The notes: a model not told the origin generated them from the letters alone. DNA of 51,765 nucleotides from Scybalousia_A sp964639765 (GCA_964639765.1 CAZXEN010000016.1:1-51765), one strand, 5' to 3'. Numbered from the stretch's first letter, positions 31,822 through 39,426 are shown. A program made the numbers and translations.

Positions 31822-32244
31822 ATGGTGAAGGAAATCATTGTCAAAGATTTGGACAGTCTTACTTTAGCTGCAAAAGAATTTGTTGATGCCGTGGGAGAAA
31901 GAAGAGTTGTTTCTTTCAAAGGCAGCATGGGAGCAGGAAAGACCACATTCATAAAAGCAATTTGCGATGTACTGGAAGTGGAAGACAATGTCTGTTCCCC
32001 GACTTTTGCTATCTGCAACGTGTATTATTCAAAAAAAGCAGGAGAAATATACCATTTTGATTTCTATCGTCTGGAAAATGAAGAACAAGCCTTGGATATA
32101 GGCGTGGAAGAGAACTTTTACTCGGGCAACTATTGTTTTATGGAATGGGCGGAAAACATTCCTTCGCTTATCCCTTCGGATTGTGTGGAAGTTAAGATAA
32201 AAGAAATAGAGAAACATCAAAGAAAAATAACCCTGATACTTTGA
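31822..32244 (+). CDS. tsaE: tRNA threonylcarbamoyladenosine synthesis ATPase TsaE
   Basis: ATPase of the t6A37 tRNA modification complex with TsaB, TsaC and TsaD. 140 residues, the usual size. The P-loop is GSMGAGKTT (34-42); the conserved SPTFAICNVY, YHFDFYRL and EWAENIP motifs, with the invariant Trp, confirm the family. It lies 7 bases behind porX, a pairing seen in other Bacteroidota, and is the last gene before the terminator at 32361. The start ATG at 31822 has AGATAAAACAAA in front of it and no Shine-Dalgarno. Confidence 0.96.
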   Translation: MVKEIIVKDLDSLTLAAKEFVDAVGERRVVSFKGSMGAGKTTFIKAICDVLEVEDNVCSPTFAICNVYYSKKAGEIYHFDFYRLENEEQALDIGVEENFYSGNYCFMEWAENIPSLIPSDCVEVKIKEIEKHQRKITLIL

Positions 32245-32319
32245 TTTCAAGACAGAATACTTTCAATATATGGCAAAGATTCTGATATGTTTTTTCAAAA
32301 CTCTTTGCAACGAAAAAAA

Positions 32320-32402
32320 AGTCTTGATCTTTTTGAAAAAAGTCTTGATCTTTTTGGTATAAAGAGTTGGTTTTCGTCCGTAAAAACCAACTCTTTTTTT
32401 TA
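32320..32402 (+). repeat. Array 4: four 20-22-base units ending in a terminator
   Basis: The core GTCTTGATC occurs at 32321 and 32342 (21 apart), GAGTTGG at 32364 (22 further) and its complement CCAACTC follows. T-runs start at 32330, 32351, 32371 and 32393. The GAGTTGG core also opens array 3. Confidence 0.75.
32361..32402 (+). terminator. Terminator of porX-tsaE
   Basis: AAAGAGTTGGTTTT pairs perfectly with AAAACCAACTCTTT (14 pairs) around an eight-base loop and is followed by more T. Both arms belong to array 4. Confidence 0.9.
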
Positions 32403-32411
32403 CCTTTCTTT

Positions 32412-32576
32412 TTATCTGTCTTTCAAATAATTATAAAGATCAAAAATCTTCTTGAAAAACTTTTCATCATACAGACCGTCCGAGTGCAGACAGAGGACAA
32501 GAAACTTGTTGAGGAATGATAAAATTTCTTTGGAAGATTTTTTGGCAGATAAAAAAAAAGTAGTAATTTTGCAGAC
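32412..32576 (-). pseudogene. Possible remnant of a gene's 3' end, no start codon
   Basis: On the minus strand a 54-codon frame runs from stop to stop without ATG, GTG or TTG. Its translation from residue 9 on reads like a normal soluble helical protein: SAKKSSKEILSFLNKFLVL, then HSDGLYDEKFFKKIF and DLYNYLKDR. This lies in a stretch otherwise free of genes and is more protein-like than other intergenic translations here. The rpsP promoter (32541-32571) cuts into its upstream part. I cannot name the parent gene; chance is possible. Confidence 0.35.
32541..32571 (+). promoter_or_regulatory. Complete Bacteroidota promoter of rpsP
   Basis: TTTG (32541-32544), a 19-base spacer and TAATTTTG (32564-32571) match both consensus parts exactly. 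It ends 30 bases before the rpsP ATG. Confidence 0.8.
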
Positions 32577-32601
32577 TCAAATCATTAAATAAAAAAAACA
32601 A

Positions 32602-33147
32602 ATGGCAGTAAAGATTAGATTACAGAGACATGGTAAAAAAGGTCAGCCTTTTTATCATATAGTAATTGCGGATGCTCGTGCAGCACGTGACGGAAAATTT
32701 ATTGAAAAATTAGGAACCTACAATCCTTTGACTCAGCCTGCAACTATTGTTGTAGATGCAGACAGAGTTTGCAAATGGTTAAGGAATGGTGCTCAACCTA
32801 CAGACACTGTACGTTCTTTGCTAAGATACAAGGGTGTTTTGTATAAATACCATCTTCAAAGAGGAGTGGAAAAGGGTGCTTTTGCTCAGGAAGTAGCAGA
32901 CAAACGTTACAATGATTTCATTGAACAAAAAGAAAAACAGATAGCAGAGGCTGCTGCTAAGGTAAGAAACGACAAAAACGCCAAGAGAAAAGAAGCATTG
33001 AAACATGAAGAAGAAGTAAATGCAAAGAAAGCTCAGGCACTTGCAGACAAAAGAGCTGCAGCTGTTGAAAAACAAGCAGAAGAAGCACAAAATTCAGAAG
33101 AAAATGTAGAAGCTCCTGCAACAGAGGAAACTCCACAAGCAGAATAG
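32602..33147 (+). CDS. rpsP: 30S ribosomal protein S16 with long charged tail
   Basis: Ribosomal protein of the small subunit, needed for 30S assembly. The conserved S16 core is residues 1-85 (MAVKIRLQRHGKKGQPFYHI, VIADARAARDGKFIEKLGTY, then WLRNGAQPTDTV). The protein continues to 181 residues, twice the E. coli length (82), with a helical tail rich in Lys, Glu and Ala (EEEVNAKKAQALADKRAAA) and an acidic end EAPATEETPQAE. As I recall this extension is usual in Bacteroidota and probably lies on the ribosome surface. A hairpin terminator follows before rimM. Confidence 0.97.
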   Translation: MAVKIRLQRHGKKGQPFYHIVIADARAARDGKFIEKLGTYNPLTQPATIVVDADRVCKWLRNGAQPTDTVRSLLRYKGVLYKYHLQRGVEKGAFAQEVADKRYNDFIEQKEKQIAEAAAKVRNDKNAKRKEALKHEEEVNAKKAQALADKRAAAVEKQAEEAQNSEENVEAPATEETPQAE

Positions 33148-33168
33148 TTTTTTGCATACGCTTTATCG

Positions 33169-33201
33169 GGCTGTTGTTATTCTTTAATGACAGCCTTTTT
33201 T
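33169..33201 (+). terminator. Terminator or attenuator between rpsP and rimM
   Basis: GGCTGT pairs with ACAGCC around a 15-base loop and is followed by six T. It covers the in-frame ATG at 33187, which is why rimM is started at 33220. It may lower rimM expression relative to rpsP. Confidence 0.8.
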
Positions 33202-33219
33202 ATTATAAAACTTGATATT

Positions 33220-33741
33220 ATGACAAAACAGGATTGTTTTTATCTGGGCAGAGTGGCAAAACCTTTTTCCTATAAAGGTGAGCTGGTGCTGTTTTTTGAT
33301 GTTGATGAACCTTTGGAGTATTTGGAGCTGAAGTTTGTCTATATAGAAATAAACAAACGTCTGGTAAAATATGACATAGAGTCTCTCAGACCACATTCCA
33401 ACAAGATGGTTGCACGCTTTCAGGACGTAACGGTGGAAGAAAGCAACGCTTTGGTGGGAAAAGATTTGTATCTTCCTTTGGATATGCTGCCGAAACTGGA
33501 GGGCAACAAATTCTATTTTCATGAAGTCATAGGTTTCAAGGTGGAAGATGAGGAGAAAGGAGCAATAGGCGTCATAAATGAAATCTTTGACAATATGACC
33601 CAACCAATAATGTCCATAAATTACAACGGAAAAGAGATACTTATTCCTATTATAGACGAAGTGATAAAGAAAGTGGATAGAGAGAACAAGACAATATATA
33701 TAAAGGCACCGCAAGGCTTGATAGATATTTATCTGGGTTAG
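33220..33741 (+). CDS. rimM: Ribosome maturation factor RimM
   Basis: Assists 16S rRNA processing and maturation of the 30S head, binding S19. 173 residues from ATG 33220 (MTKQDCFYLGRVAKPFSYKG), the usual length; an upstream in-frame ATG at 33187 lies inside a terminator hairpin and adds residues relatives lack. The N-terminal RimM domain (about 1-85) has LGRVAKPFSYKGELV, the C-terminal PRC-barrel (about 95-173) has GFKVEDEEKGAIGVI and the ends GKEILIPIIDEVIKKVD. It follows rpsP, the classic neighbourhood, although trmD and rplS are not here. Confidence 0.95.
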   Translation: MTKQDCFYLGRVAKPFSYKGELVLFFDVDEPLEYLELKFVYIEINKRLVKYDIESLRPHSNKMVARFQDVTVEESNALVGKDLYLPLDMLPKLEGNKFYFHEVIGFKVEDEEKGAIGVINEIFDNMTQPIMSINYNGKEILIPIIDEVIKKVDRENKTIYIKAPQGLIDIYLG

Positions 33742-33773
33742 CCAAAGTTTTCCCTTTTTTCAGGTGTTTTGTC

Positions 33774-34463
33774 CTAAAATCTTATTCTTGAACTTGATAT
33801 AGCAGAAATATAAATCTTTGTATCCCTGCTTTTTTGCAAGGCTTTACAGCATGCTTTCAGAGTGGAGCAGGTTGTTATCACATCATCTACCAAAAGTATT
33901 TTCTTTTCTCTGAACATTCCCTCGTCTTTCAAGGAAAAATTGCTCTCAACATTTTTATATCTTTCTTCTACGGATAATGTATGCTGCGGTTTGTTGTTTT
34001 TTATTCTGTAAAGATTGGATTTTGAAACAGGAATACCAAGGTCCTTGCCTAAAACATCTGCAATAACTTCACATTGATTAAACTGTCTCTTGTGTTGTGC
34101 TGTTCTATGCAAAGGGACAGGAACGATATAGTCTATCTCCTTCAGCCATGCTTCTTGTTGCAGACGTTGTGCAAGAACCTTTGCCAGAGCTTTTCCTATG
34201 GATACCTGTCTATGGAACTTAAAAGACTTTATTGCTTTCTCAATATATTTATAGTGAAACACCACAACAACTTCTTCAGCAAACAAGGACAAGGGAGCAA
34301 AAAACTCATCTTTCTGCACACTCTTTACAATATAATTGTGTCTGCAATGGGTACAGAGATACTTTTCTTTGTCGTCCAATACATCATCACAAAGCAGACA
34401 TCTTTTTGGGAAAAGAGTATCCCTCAAGGAAGAACAAAAATATTTTAATAATCCAAAAAACAT
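33774..34463 (-). CDS. ComF-family phosphoribosyltransferase-like protein
   Basis: 229 residues from ATG 34463. N-terminal zinc ribbon with C22-x2-C25 and C37-x2-C40 (LFPKRCLLCDD and YLCTHCRHNY), followed by a PRTase type I fold with IDYIVPVPLHRTAQHKRQFNQ and the PRPP-binding loop ILLVDDVITTCSTLKA (about 192-207). In transformable bacteria ComF helps DNA uptake; in others its role, possibly in DNA repair or nucleotide metabolism, is unclear. The longer frame starting with TTG at 34484 overlaps the -7 element and is rejected. It stands alone, convergent to rimM. Confidence 0.92.
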   Translation of the reverse strand: MFFGLLKYFCSSLRDTLFPKRCLLCDDVLDDKEKYLCTHCRHNYIVKSVQKDEFFAPLSLFAEEVVVVFHYKYIEKAIKSFKFHRQVSIGKALAKVLAQRLQQEAWLKEIDYIVPVPLHRTAQHKRQFNQCEVIADVLGKDLGIPVSKSNLYRIKNNKPQHTLSVEERYKNVESNFSLKDEGMFREKKILLVDDVITTCSTLKACCKALQKSRDTKIYISAISSSRIRF

Positions 34464-34481
34464 TGTCCGAAATTTATTCTG

Positions 34482-34489
34482 CAAAAATA
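34482..34489 (-). promoter_or_regulatory. -7 element (TATTTTTG) for comF
   Basis: TATTTTTG followed by C on the minus strand, 18 bases before ATG 34463. No -33 TTTG. Confidence 0.45.
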
Positions 34490-34499
34490 CTCTATTTTC

Positions 34500-34530
34500 A
34501 TTGCATAGTTAAGGAAAAAGTGTAATTTTG
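34500..34530 (+). promoter_or_regulatory. Promoter of the cysteine-rich secreted pair
   Basis: ATTG (34500-34503), 19-base spacer, TAATTTTG (34523-34530); the same layout as the gcvT promoter. It ends 44 bases before the ATG at 34575. Confidence 0.65.
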
Positions 34531-34574
34531 CAAGCCTAATTAAATATAATAAATAATTCAAAGAAAAAAAAATC

Positions 34575-35309
34575 ATGAAAAAATTTGCTTTATTAACAGT
34601 GTTTGCTATGTTTGTTAGCCTTATTTCATTTGCTCAACAAAAAACAGAAAAATGTCCTTTCGGAGGAAGAGAGAATTGTACAGGTTTTTGTGGCCACTTT
34701 ACAGATGAAAATAAGGATTCTTATTGTGATTACTCTAAACTTAATGCAGAAACAAAAAATCTTGACAAGGATAAAGTAAAAGACGAAAAAGCAAGAGCTG
34801 AAAAACATCAGGCCCAAAAAGACAAAAAATGTTGTAAAGCTTTAGATAAGAAATGCAAAGAAAACAATGGAGACTGCACTAAAAAAGGCGGTTGTTCTAC
34901 TCCTGAATGCACAAACAACAAAGACAAAAAGACTTGTGACAAGGATAAAAAGGAATGTTGCAAGAAAGAAATGAATGAGAAAAAGGTTTGCGACAAAGAT
35001 AAAAAAGAATGTTGCAAGAAAGAAATGAATGATAAAAAGGTTTGCGACAAAGACAAAAAGGAATGTTGCAAGAAAGAAATGAATGATAAAAAGGCTTGCG
35101 ACAAGGATAAAAAAGAATGTTGCAAGAAAGAAATGAATGATAAAAAGGCTTGCGACAAGGATAAAAAAGAATGTTGCAAGAAAGAAATGAATGATAAAAA
35201 GGCTTGCGACAAAGACAAAAAGGAATGTTGTAAGAAAGAAATGAATGATAAAAAAGCTTGCGACAAAGACAAAAAAGAATGTTGCAAAGAACACAAGCAA
35301 AACAAATAA
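34575..35309 (+). CDS. Secreted protein: Cys/calcium-loop domain plus Lys/Cys 18-residue repeats
   Basis: 244 residues, family not recognised. Signal peptide MKKFALLTVFAMFVSLISFAQ; then a compact domain (27-54) with C27, C35, C39 and C51 and an EF-hand-like loop D44-x-N46-x-D48-x3-D52 in TDENKDSYCDYS. A Lys-rich stretch with further Cys (55-120) leads to six full and one partial 18-residue repeats, CDKDKKECCKKEMNDKKA, from about residue 121. Each repeat has three Cys. About a third of the mature protein is Lys, so it is strongly basic and rich in thiols. Metal binding is plausible but unproven. The N-terminal domain recurs in the next gene, 24 bases downstream. Long reading frames on the opposite strand only mirror the repeats. 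Confidence 0.85.
   Translation: MKKFALLTVFAMFVSLISFAQQKTEKCPFGGRENCTGFCGHFTDENKDSYCDYSKLNAETKNLDKDKVKDEKARAEKHQAQKDKKCCKALDKKCKENNGDCTKKGGCSTPECTNNKDKKTCDKDKKECCKKEMNEKKVCDKDKKECCKKEMNDKKVCDKDKKECCKKEMNDKKACDKDKKECCKKEMNDKKACDKDKKECCKKEMNDKKACDKDKKECCKKEMNDKKACDKDKKECCKEHKQNK
34935..35309 (+). repeat. 54-base coding minisatellite, 6 full copies plus one partial
   Basis: Unit starts (the TGT/TGC codon) at 34935, 34989, 35043, 35097, 35151, 35205 and 35259, exactly 54 bases apart. Copies differ mainly by A/G changes at third codon positions (GAT/GAC, AAA/AAG) and GCT/GTT; the middle copies are nearly identical. Such arrays change copy number by slippage without breaking the frame. Confidence 0.95.
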
Positions 35310-35333
35310 CTTTCCCCGTAGAAGACAAAAAAC

Positions 35334-36026
35334 ATGAAATATATTCTTTCCTTAACAGTTTTTATTATCCTAAGTTTTGTCTGCTTTGCTCAACAAGACA
35401 CAGAACAATGTCCTTTTGGAGGAAGAGAAAACTGCACTGGCTATTGTGGATTATTTACAGACGGCAACAAAGACGGATATTGTGATTATTCTCTTCTGAA
35501 CCTGCCAAAAGAAAACAAGAAAGAAGAACCTGAAAAGAAAACTGCTGTTGAACCAAAAGAAGTAAAAAAAGACAGTGTTAAAAATTCTGACACTCCTGTT
35601 TCAGACAGAGAATACGGCAATCCTACATTTGACAGTCTGCAAAGCGTTTCCCCTACAATAGAAGAAGCTGAAGAGGAAGAAGTCGCTGAGACTACCAAAG
35701 CGAAGACGCCTTATCATTTCTGGCCGTTGATTATTCTGACCTTAGGTCTGTACACCTGCACATTCTTTTGTGTAAAAACAGGAAATATGAAAAAGATTAC
35801 CCATCGCAAGATCTGGAATTCCATATTGCTTCTGACATGTTTGGTTTCCTGCTTATTGGGTTTGTATATAGTATTGGCAAAGATGTATGGCTGGTCTATG
35901 AATTATATGACCATATTACAGTTCCATGTTGATTTTGGCATAGCAATGACTGTCATTGCTATAATCCATATTATCTGGCATTGGAAATATTTCAAAAATA
36001 TGGTGAAATCAAAACAGAAAGAATAG
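35334..36026 (+). CDS. Secreted-domain/DUF4405-like membrane protein
   Basis: 230 residues. Signal peptide (1-20, ending FAQ) and then a Cys/calcium-loop domain (26-53, C26, C34, C38, C50 and D43-x-N45-x-D47-G) almost identical to that of the preceding protein. An acidic/basic linker (about 55-120) joins it to a C-terminal membrane domain with three transmembrane segments (about 126-145, 160-182, 198-218) and histidines suited to haem binding (THRKIWNSI, LQFHVDFGIAM, IIHIIWHWKYF). This resembles DUF4405/cytochrome-b-like membrane domains; I recall the motif PxG..N..G.CG.F.D.N.DG.CD in 4Fe-4S or redox membrane proteins, so an electron-transfer role is plausible. A terminator follows at 36048. 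Confidence 0.8.
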   Translation: MKYILSLTVFIILSFVCFAQQDTEQCPFGGRENCTGYCGLFTDGNKDGYCDYSLLNLPKENKKEEPEKKTAVEPKEVKKDSVKNSDTPVSDREYGNPTFDSLQSVSPTIEEAEEEEVAETTKAKTPYHFWPLIILTLGLYTCTFFCVKTGNMKKITHRKIWNSILLLTCLVSCLLGLYIVLAKMYGWSMNYMTILQFHVDFGIAMTVIAIIHIIWHWKYFKNMVKSKQKE

Positions 36027-36047
36027 AAAAAACTTTATCTGATATGC

Positions 36048-36090
36048 AACACGGCAGGCTTATGTTTTTATTTTGGCTGCCGTGTTTTTC
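36048..36090 (+). terminator. Terminator of the cysteine-rich pair
   Basis: AACACGGCAG pairs with CTGCCGTGTT (10 pairs) and is followed by TTTTCTTTTT. Confidence 0.9.
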
Positions 36091-36164
36091 TTTTTCAAGT
36101 CCAAGAGGGAACATACATAAAGCAAAACAATGGTTTTTCATTATAGTATCTCAGAAAAAAATTG

Positions 36165-36172
36165 TAATTTTG
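36165..36172 (+). promoter_or_regulatory. -7 element (TAATTTTG) for rbfA
   Basis: TAATTTTG followed by C lies 5 bases before ATG 36178, so transcripts would start almost at the start codon. No -33 TTTG. Confidence 0.5.
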
Positions 36173-36177
36173 CACCT

Positions 36178-36561
36178 ATGGAAAACAGAAGAATGGAAAA
36201 GATAAACAGACTTATCCAGAAAGATTTGTCTGAAATACTAAGAGAAAAGAGTCGTGAGGAGTTTTTGTCCTGCCTTATAAGTGTCACAAAGGTTAATGTA
36301 ACATCTGATTTGTCCTTGGCAAGAGTCTATGTAAGCATATTTGTACCTGCCAACTGCCCTATAGAAATAACAAAAGGCAAAGAAAACCCGCTAAGCAAAG
36401 AACTTGCACTCTTGCAGATATTGAAAGAAAAGAAAGATTTGGTTCGTATGCTTCTTGCCCAAAGAGAAAGACATCAACTGAGAATAATTCCGGATATTGT
36501 TTTCTTCTTGGATGATACTTTGGAATATGCAGCAAGAATAGATGAACTCCTGAAAAAATAA
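36178..36561 (+). CDS. rbfA: Ribosome-binding factor A
   Basis: Helps mature the 5' end of 16S rRNA and cold adaptation by binding the 30S subunit. 127 residues, the usual size, with a single KH-like fold: MENRRMEKINRLIQKDLSEIL at the start, SVTKVNVTSDLSLARVYVSIF (about 42-62) and FFLDDTLEYAARIDELL at the end. The ATG at 36178 matches relatives; a further in-frame ATG at 36193 would give a short leader given the -7 element at 36165. A longer frame starting at 36130 begins before the promoter and is rejected. It is first in the rbfA - permease - cysS cluster. Confidence 0.94.
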   Translation: MENRRMEKINRLIQKDLSEILREKSREEFLSCLISVTKVNVTSDLSLARVYVSIFVPANCPIEITKGKENPLSKELALLQILKEKKDLVRMLLAQRERHQLRIIPDIVFFLDDTLEYAARIDELLKK

Positions 36562-36576
36562 AAGCCCCTTTACAGA

Positions 36577-37809
36577 ATGAAGAGGAAAAATCTCTTTTTT
36601 ATAGTAAGCAGGTTGTGTTTTTCCAGAAGAAACAAAGGAATAGTACATATTATTTCCTTGATTTCTTTGATAGGTATTGCCATAGGAAGCTTGGCATTGT
36701 TGGTTGTGCTGAGTGTTTTCAATGGATTCACTTCTGTTGCCCAACAAATGCTGGAAAAAGAAAATCCTCCCATTCTTATAGAAACAACTAAAGGGAAAGC
36801 ATTTAATCAGAATAATGTTGTTGATGTTCTGGAAAAATCTTCCACACAAAAAGACAATCTTACCATTGTTCCCGTAATTGAACAAACTGCAATGGTTTCC
36901 TTTGGAGAAAGTCAGAGAATAGTAAAACTTATAGGCACTACTGACGAGTATTTCAAATACAATCATCTTGATTCTTTGCTTGTAAATGGAAAAGAGGGGT
37001 TCAATGGACTGGAAGAAAATGTATGTATAATGGGAATAGGCTTGGCTGTTGATTTAGGATTGAACAAAGGAGCAGAAAAGATGGGGATAAGTCTTCAAAT
37101 CACAGTACCGGAAATGGATAAAGAAGATGCTACCGTAGTAGAAGATATGCTTAGAAGCGAAAACGTAATGTATGTCGGGAATTTTCAATCGCATTCTGAA
37201 CTTGACAATGGATATATTTTTGTCAATATCAAAAAAGCAAGAGAATTACTGAACTACAAAGACAATGAGGTAACAGCTTTGTATGATATCCCTAAACAAA
37301 ATATAAACAAAACAAAATATATAGAGAAAAGAAAGGAAAGTCTGAAGAATGTGAGAAATATTTCTGCAAAAAATCTTTTGGAACAACAGCCGTTGTATTT
37401 CCGTATTGTCAAAAGTGAAAAACTTGCAGTTTATGTTATCTTGTCCTTCATTATTTTTATTGCGACAATAAACATACTTTCCTCTCTTGTTATACTATAT
37501 ATACAAAAACAAAGAATGAATTATATCCTTAGAGCTATAGGAACAACAATAAAAGATTTACGCAAGATATATTTCTATTATGGAATAACAATAAATGTTG
37601 TAGGTTGTGTCGTGGGTATTATTATAGGTATTGCTTTTTGTCTGCTACAACAAGAGTTTGGCTTGATAAAACTTAGTGAAGATAATTTTGTTGTAGATGC
37701 TTTCCCTATAAAAATTTTGTTCTGGGATATAATAAGAATACTATTTATTGTGTTAATAATAGGTGGTGTTACCATCAGGGTGATAACAAACAGACTAAAA
37801 ATAAAATAA
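36577..37809 (+). CDS. LolC/LolE-type ABC transporter permease
   Basis: 410 residues. FtsX-family inner-membrane permease of the type that releases lipoproteins for transport to the outer membrane (LolCDE) or a related exporter. One N-terminal transmembrane segment (about 24-50, with IISLISLIGIAIGSLALLVVLSVFNGF), a large periplasmic MacB-like domain (about 55-275), and three C-terminal segments (about 282-306, 335-358, 382-402). The ATP-binding partner (lolD) is not adjacent. As in other Bacteroidota it follows rbfA; it precedes cysS by 3 bases. Confidence 0.9.
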   Translation: MKRKNLFFIVSRLCFSRRNKGIVHIISLISLIGIAIGSLALLVVLSVFNGFTSVAQQMLEKENPPILIETTKGKAFNQNNVVDVLEKSSTQKDNLTIVPVIEQTAMVSFGESQRIVKLIGTTDEYFKYNHLDSLLVNGKEGFNGLEENVCIMGIGLAVDLGLNKGAEKMGISLQITVPEMDKEDATVVEDMLRSENVMYVGNFQSHSELDNGYIFVNIKKARELLNYKDNEVTALYDIPKQNINKTKYIEKRKESLKNVRNISAKNLLEQQPLYFRIVKSEKLAVYVILSFIIFIATINILSSLVILYIQKQRMNYILRAIGTTIKDLRKIYFYYGITINVVGCVVGIIIGIAFCLLQQEFGLIKLSEDNFVVDAFPIKILFWDIIRILFIVLIIGGVTIRVITNRLKIK

Positions 37810-37812
37810 GAT

Positions 37813-39291
37813 ATGGCAACAGATAAATCATCGGTTAGATTATATAATACTCTTAGCGGAATGAAAGAAGGTTTTCGCCCGATAAGAGAAGACAGAGTAG
37901 GAATGTATGTTTGCGGTCCTACAGTATATGGTGAAGCACATCTTGGACATGCCCGTAGCGCTATAACTTTTGATATTGTTTACAGAGTATTAAGATATGC
38001 TGGCTACAATGTAAGATATGTAAGAAACTTTACAGATGTCGGTCATCTTCTTAATGATGCTGACGAAGGAGATGATAAAGTTGAAAAGAAAGCACTTGCA
38101 GAAAACAAGGAACCTCAAGAAGTAGCGCAATACTATGAAGCAAAATATCTTTGGGCTGTTGACAGTTTAAACTGTTTGCGTCCTAATCTTATGCCCATTG
38201 CTTCAGGCCATATAATGGAACAAATAGATATAGTAAAGACTCTTATTGACAAAGGCCTTGCATATGAAAGCGAAGGAAGTGTATATTTTGATGTGGAAAA
38301 ATATAATGACACCATAAAGAAATATGGTGTACTCTCTCACCGCACTTTGGAAGATACCAAAGACAATTCAAGAGAATTAGCCGGACAACAAGAAAAACAT
38401 AATCCATTTGATTTTGCTCTTTGGAAGAAAGCTCCAAAGGAACACATAATGAAATGGCAAAGTCCGTGGTCTTTGGGGTTTCCTGGCTGGCATCTGGAAT
38501 GTACTGCCATGGGAAAGAAATATCTTGGAGAAGAGTTTGATATTCATGGAGGCGGAATGGACCTTTTGTTTCCTCATCATGATTGTGAGATAGCCCAAAG
38601 TGTAGGAGCTTTCGGTAAGATGCCTGCAAAATATTGGCTACACAATAATATGATTACCATAGAAGGAAGAAAAATGGGAAAAAGCTATAACAATTTTATC
38701 ACCATAACAGAAATGTTTTCCGGTTCTCATCACCTTCTGCAAAAGGCTTACTCTCCTATGACCATACGTTTCTTTATGCTTATGGCTCATTATAGAAGTA
38801 CTTTGGATTTCTCCAACGAAGCTCTTATTGCTTCTGAGAAAGGATTTGCCCGCATGATGGAAGCAAAGAAAAAAATAAACTCTCTTGCAGAAAGCAACGA
38901 AACATCGTTCCCTCTTAAAAAGATAATGGAAGATGCAATAGATGCTGTGTTTGATGATTTCAATACTCCTATATGTATTGCCAACTTGTTTGAACTTTGC
39001 AAACACATCAATAGTGTCGCAGACAAAAAAGCAACCATAACAAAAGAGGACAAAGAATTTTTGGAAAAGAATTTCAACGAACTTTGTGAAGATGTTCTTG
39101 GATTGAAAGAAGACAACAACGGTACAGACACAAAAGTCATAGATGGTTTAATGAATCTTATCATGGAAGTAAGAAAGTCTGCACGCGAACAAAAAGACTA
39201 TGCGACATCAGATAAAATACGCAATGCGTTGAAGGCTATCGGCATAGAGATAAAAGACTCCAAGGAAGGTGCAGAATGGAGACTGGTTTAA
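37813..39291 (+). CDS. cysS: Cysteinyl-tRNA synthetase
   Basis: Class I synthetase that charges tRNA-Cys. 492 residues, the usual size. The HIGH motif appears as HLGH (43-46) in PTVYGEAHLGHARSA, the KMSKS loop as KMGKS in EGRKMGKSYNNF (about 291-302). The catalytic zinc ligands are C34, the Cys of HLECTAMG (about 231), and His and Cys in FPHHDCEIAQ. A C-terminal DALR/anticodon-binding region follows (about 340-492). Start ATG 37813 lies 3 bases after the permease stop, so translation is probably coupled. Confidence 0.97.
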   Translation: MATDKSSVRLYNTLSGMKEGFRPIREDRVGMYVCGPTVYGEAHLGHARSAITFDIVYRVLRYAGYNVRYVRNFTDVGHLLNDADEGDDKVEKKALAENKEPQEVAQYYEAKYLWAVDSLNCLRPNLMPIASGHIMEQIDIVKTLIDKGLAYESEGSVYFDVEKYNDTIKKYGVLSHRTLEDTKDNSRELAGQQEKHNPFDFALWKKAPKEHIMKWQSPWSLGFPGWHLECTAMGKKYLGEEFDIHGGGMDLLFPHHDCEIAQSVGAFGKMPAKYWLHNNMITIEGRKMGKSYNNFITITEMFSGSHHLLQKAYSPMTIRFFMLMAHYRSTLDFSNEALIASEKGFARMMEAKKKINSLAESNETSFPLKKIMEDAIDAVFDDFNTPICIANLFELCKHINSVADKKATITKEDKEFLEKNFNELCEDVLGLKEDNNGTDTKVIDGLMNLIMEVRKSAREQKDYATSDKIRNALKAIGIEIKDSKEGAEWRLV

Positions 39292-39326
39292 GAGATATAT
39301 AGTCTTGTTATTTAATACTTAAAAAA

Positions 39327-39354
39327 GGACGGAGAACTCTTCGTCCTTTTTTTT
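39327..39354 (+). terminator. Terminator of the rbfA-permease-cysS unit
   Basis: GGACGGAG pairs with CTTCGTCC (one G-T pair) around a four-base loop, followed by about ten T. Confidence 0.92.
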
Positions 39355-39383
39355 TATTTAGTTATATTATGAAAACAAAAAAA

Positions 39384-39403
39384 GGACGGTAAAATAACCG
39401 CCC
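39384..39403 (-). terminator. Terminator of the giant T9SS protein gene
   Basis: On the minus strand GGGCGGT pairs with ACCGTCC around a six-base loop, followed by TTTTTTT. Confidence 0.85.
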
Positions 39404-39426
39404 TTTTGAATTATAAAATAAGTTTA

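Noticed and set aside
33184..33714. 176-residue minus-strand frame opposite rimM
   Set aside because: It is antisense to a clearly recognised RimM; translation is rich in Phe, Tyr, His and Cys as expected for a shadow frame.
34808..35335. Long minus-strand reading frames over the Lys/Cys repeats
   Set aside because: Three overlapping frames exist only because the 54-base repeat lacks stops on the other strand; the plus frame has a signal peptide, a promoter and a recognisable N-terminal domain.
36130..36177. N-terminal extension of RbfA
   Set aside because: The 16 extra codons lie upstream of and across the -7 element and have no counterpart in the family.
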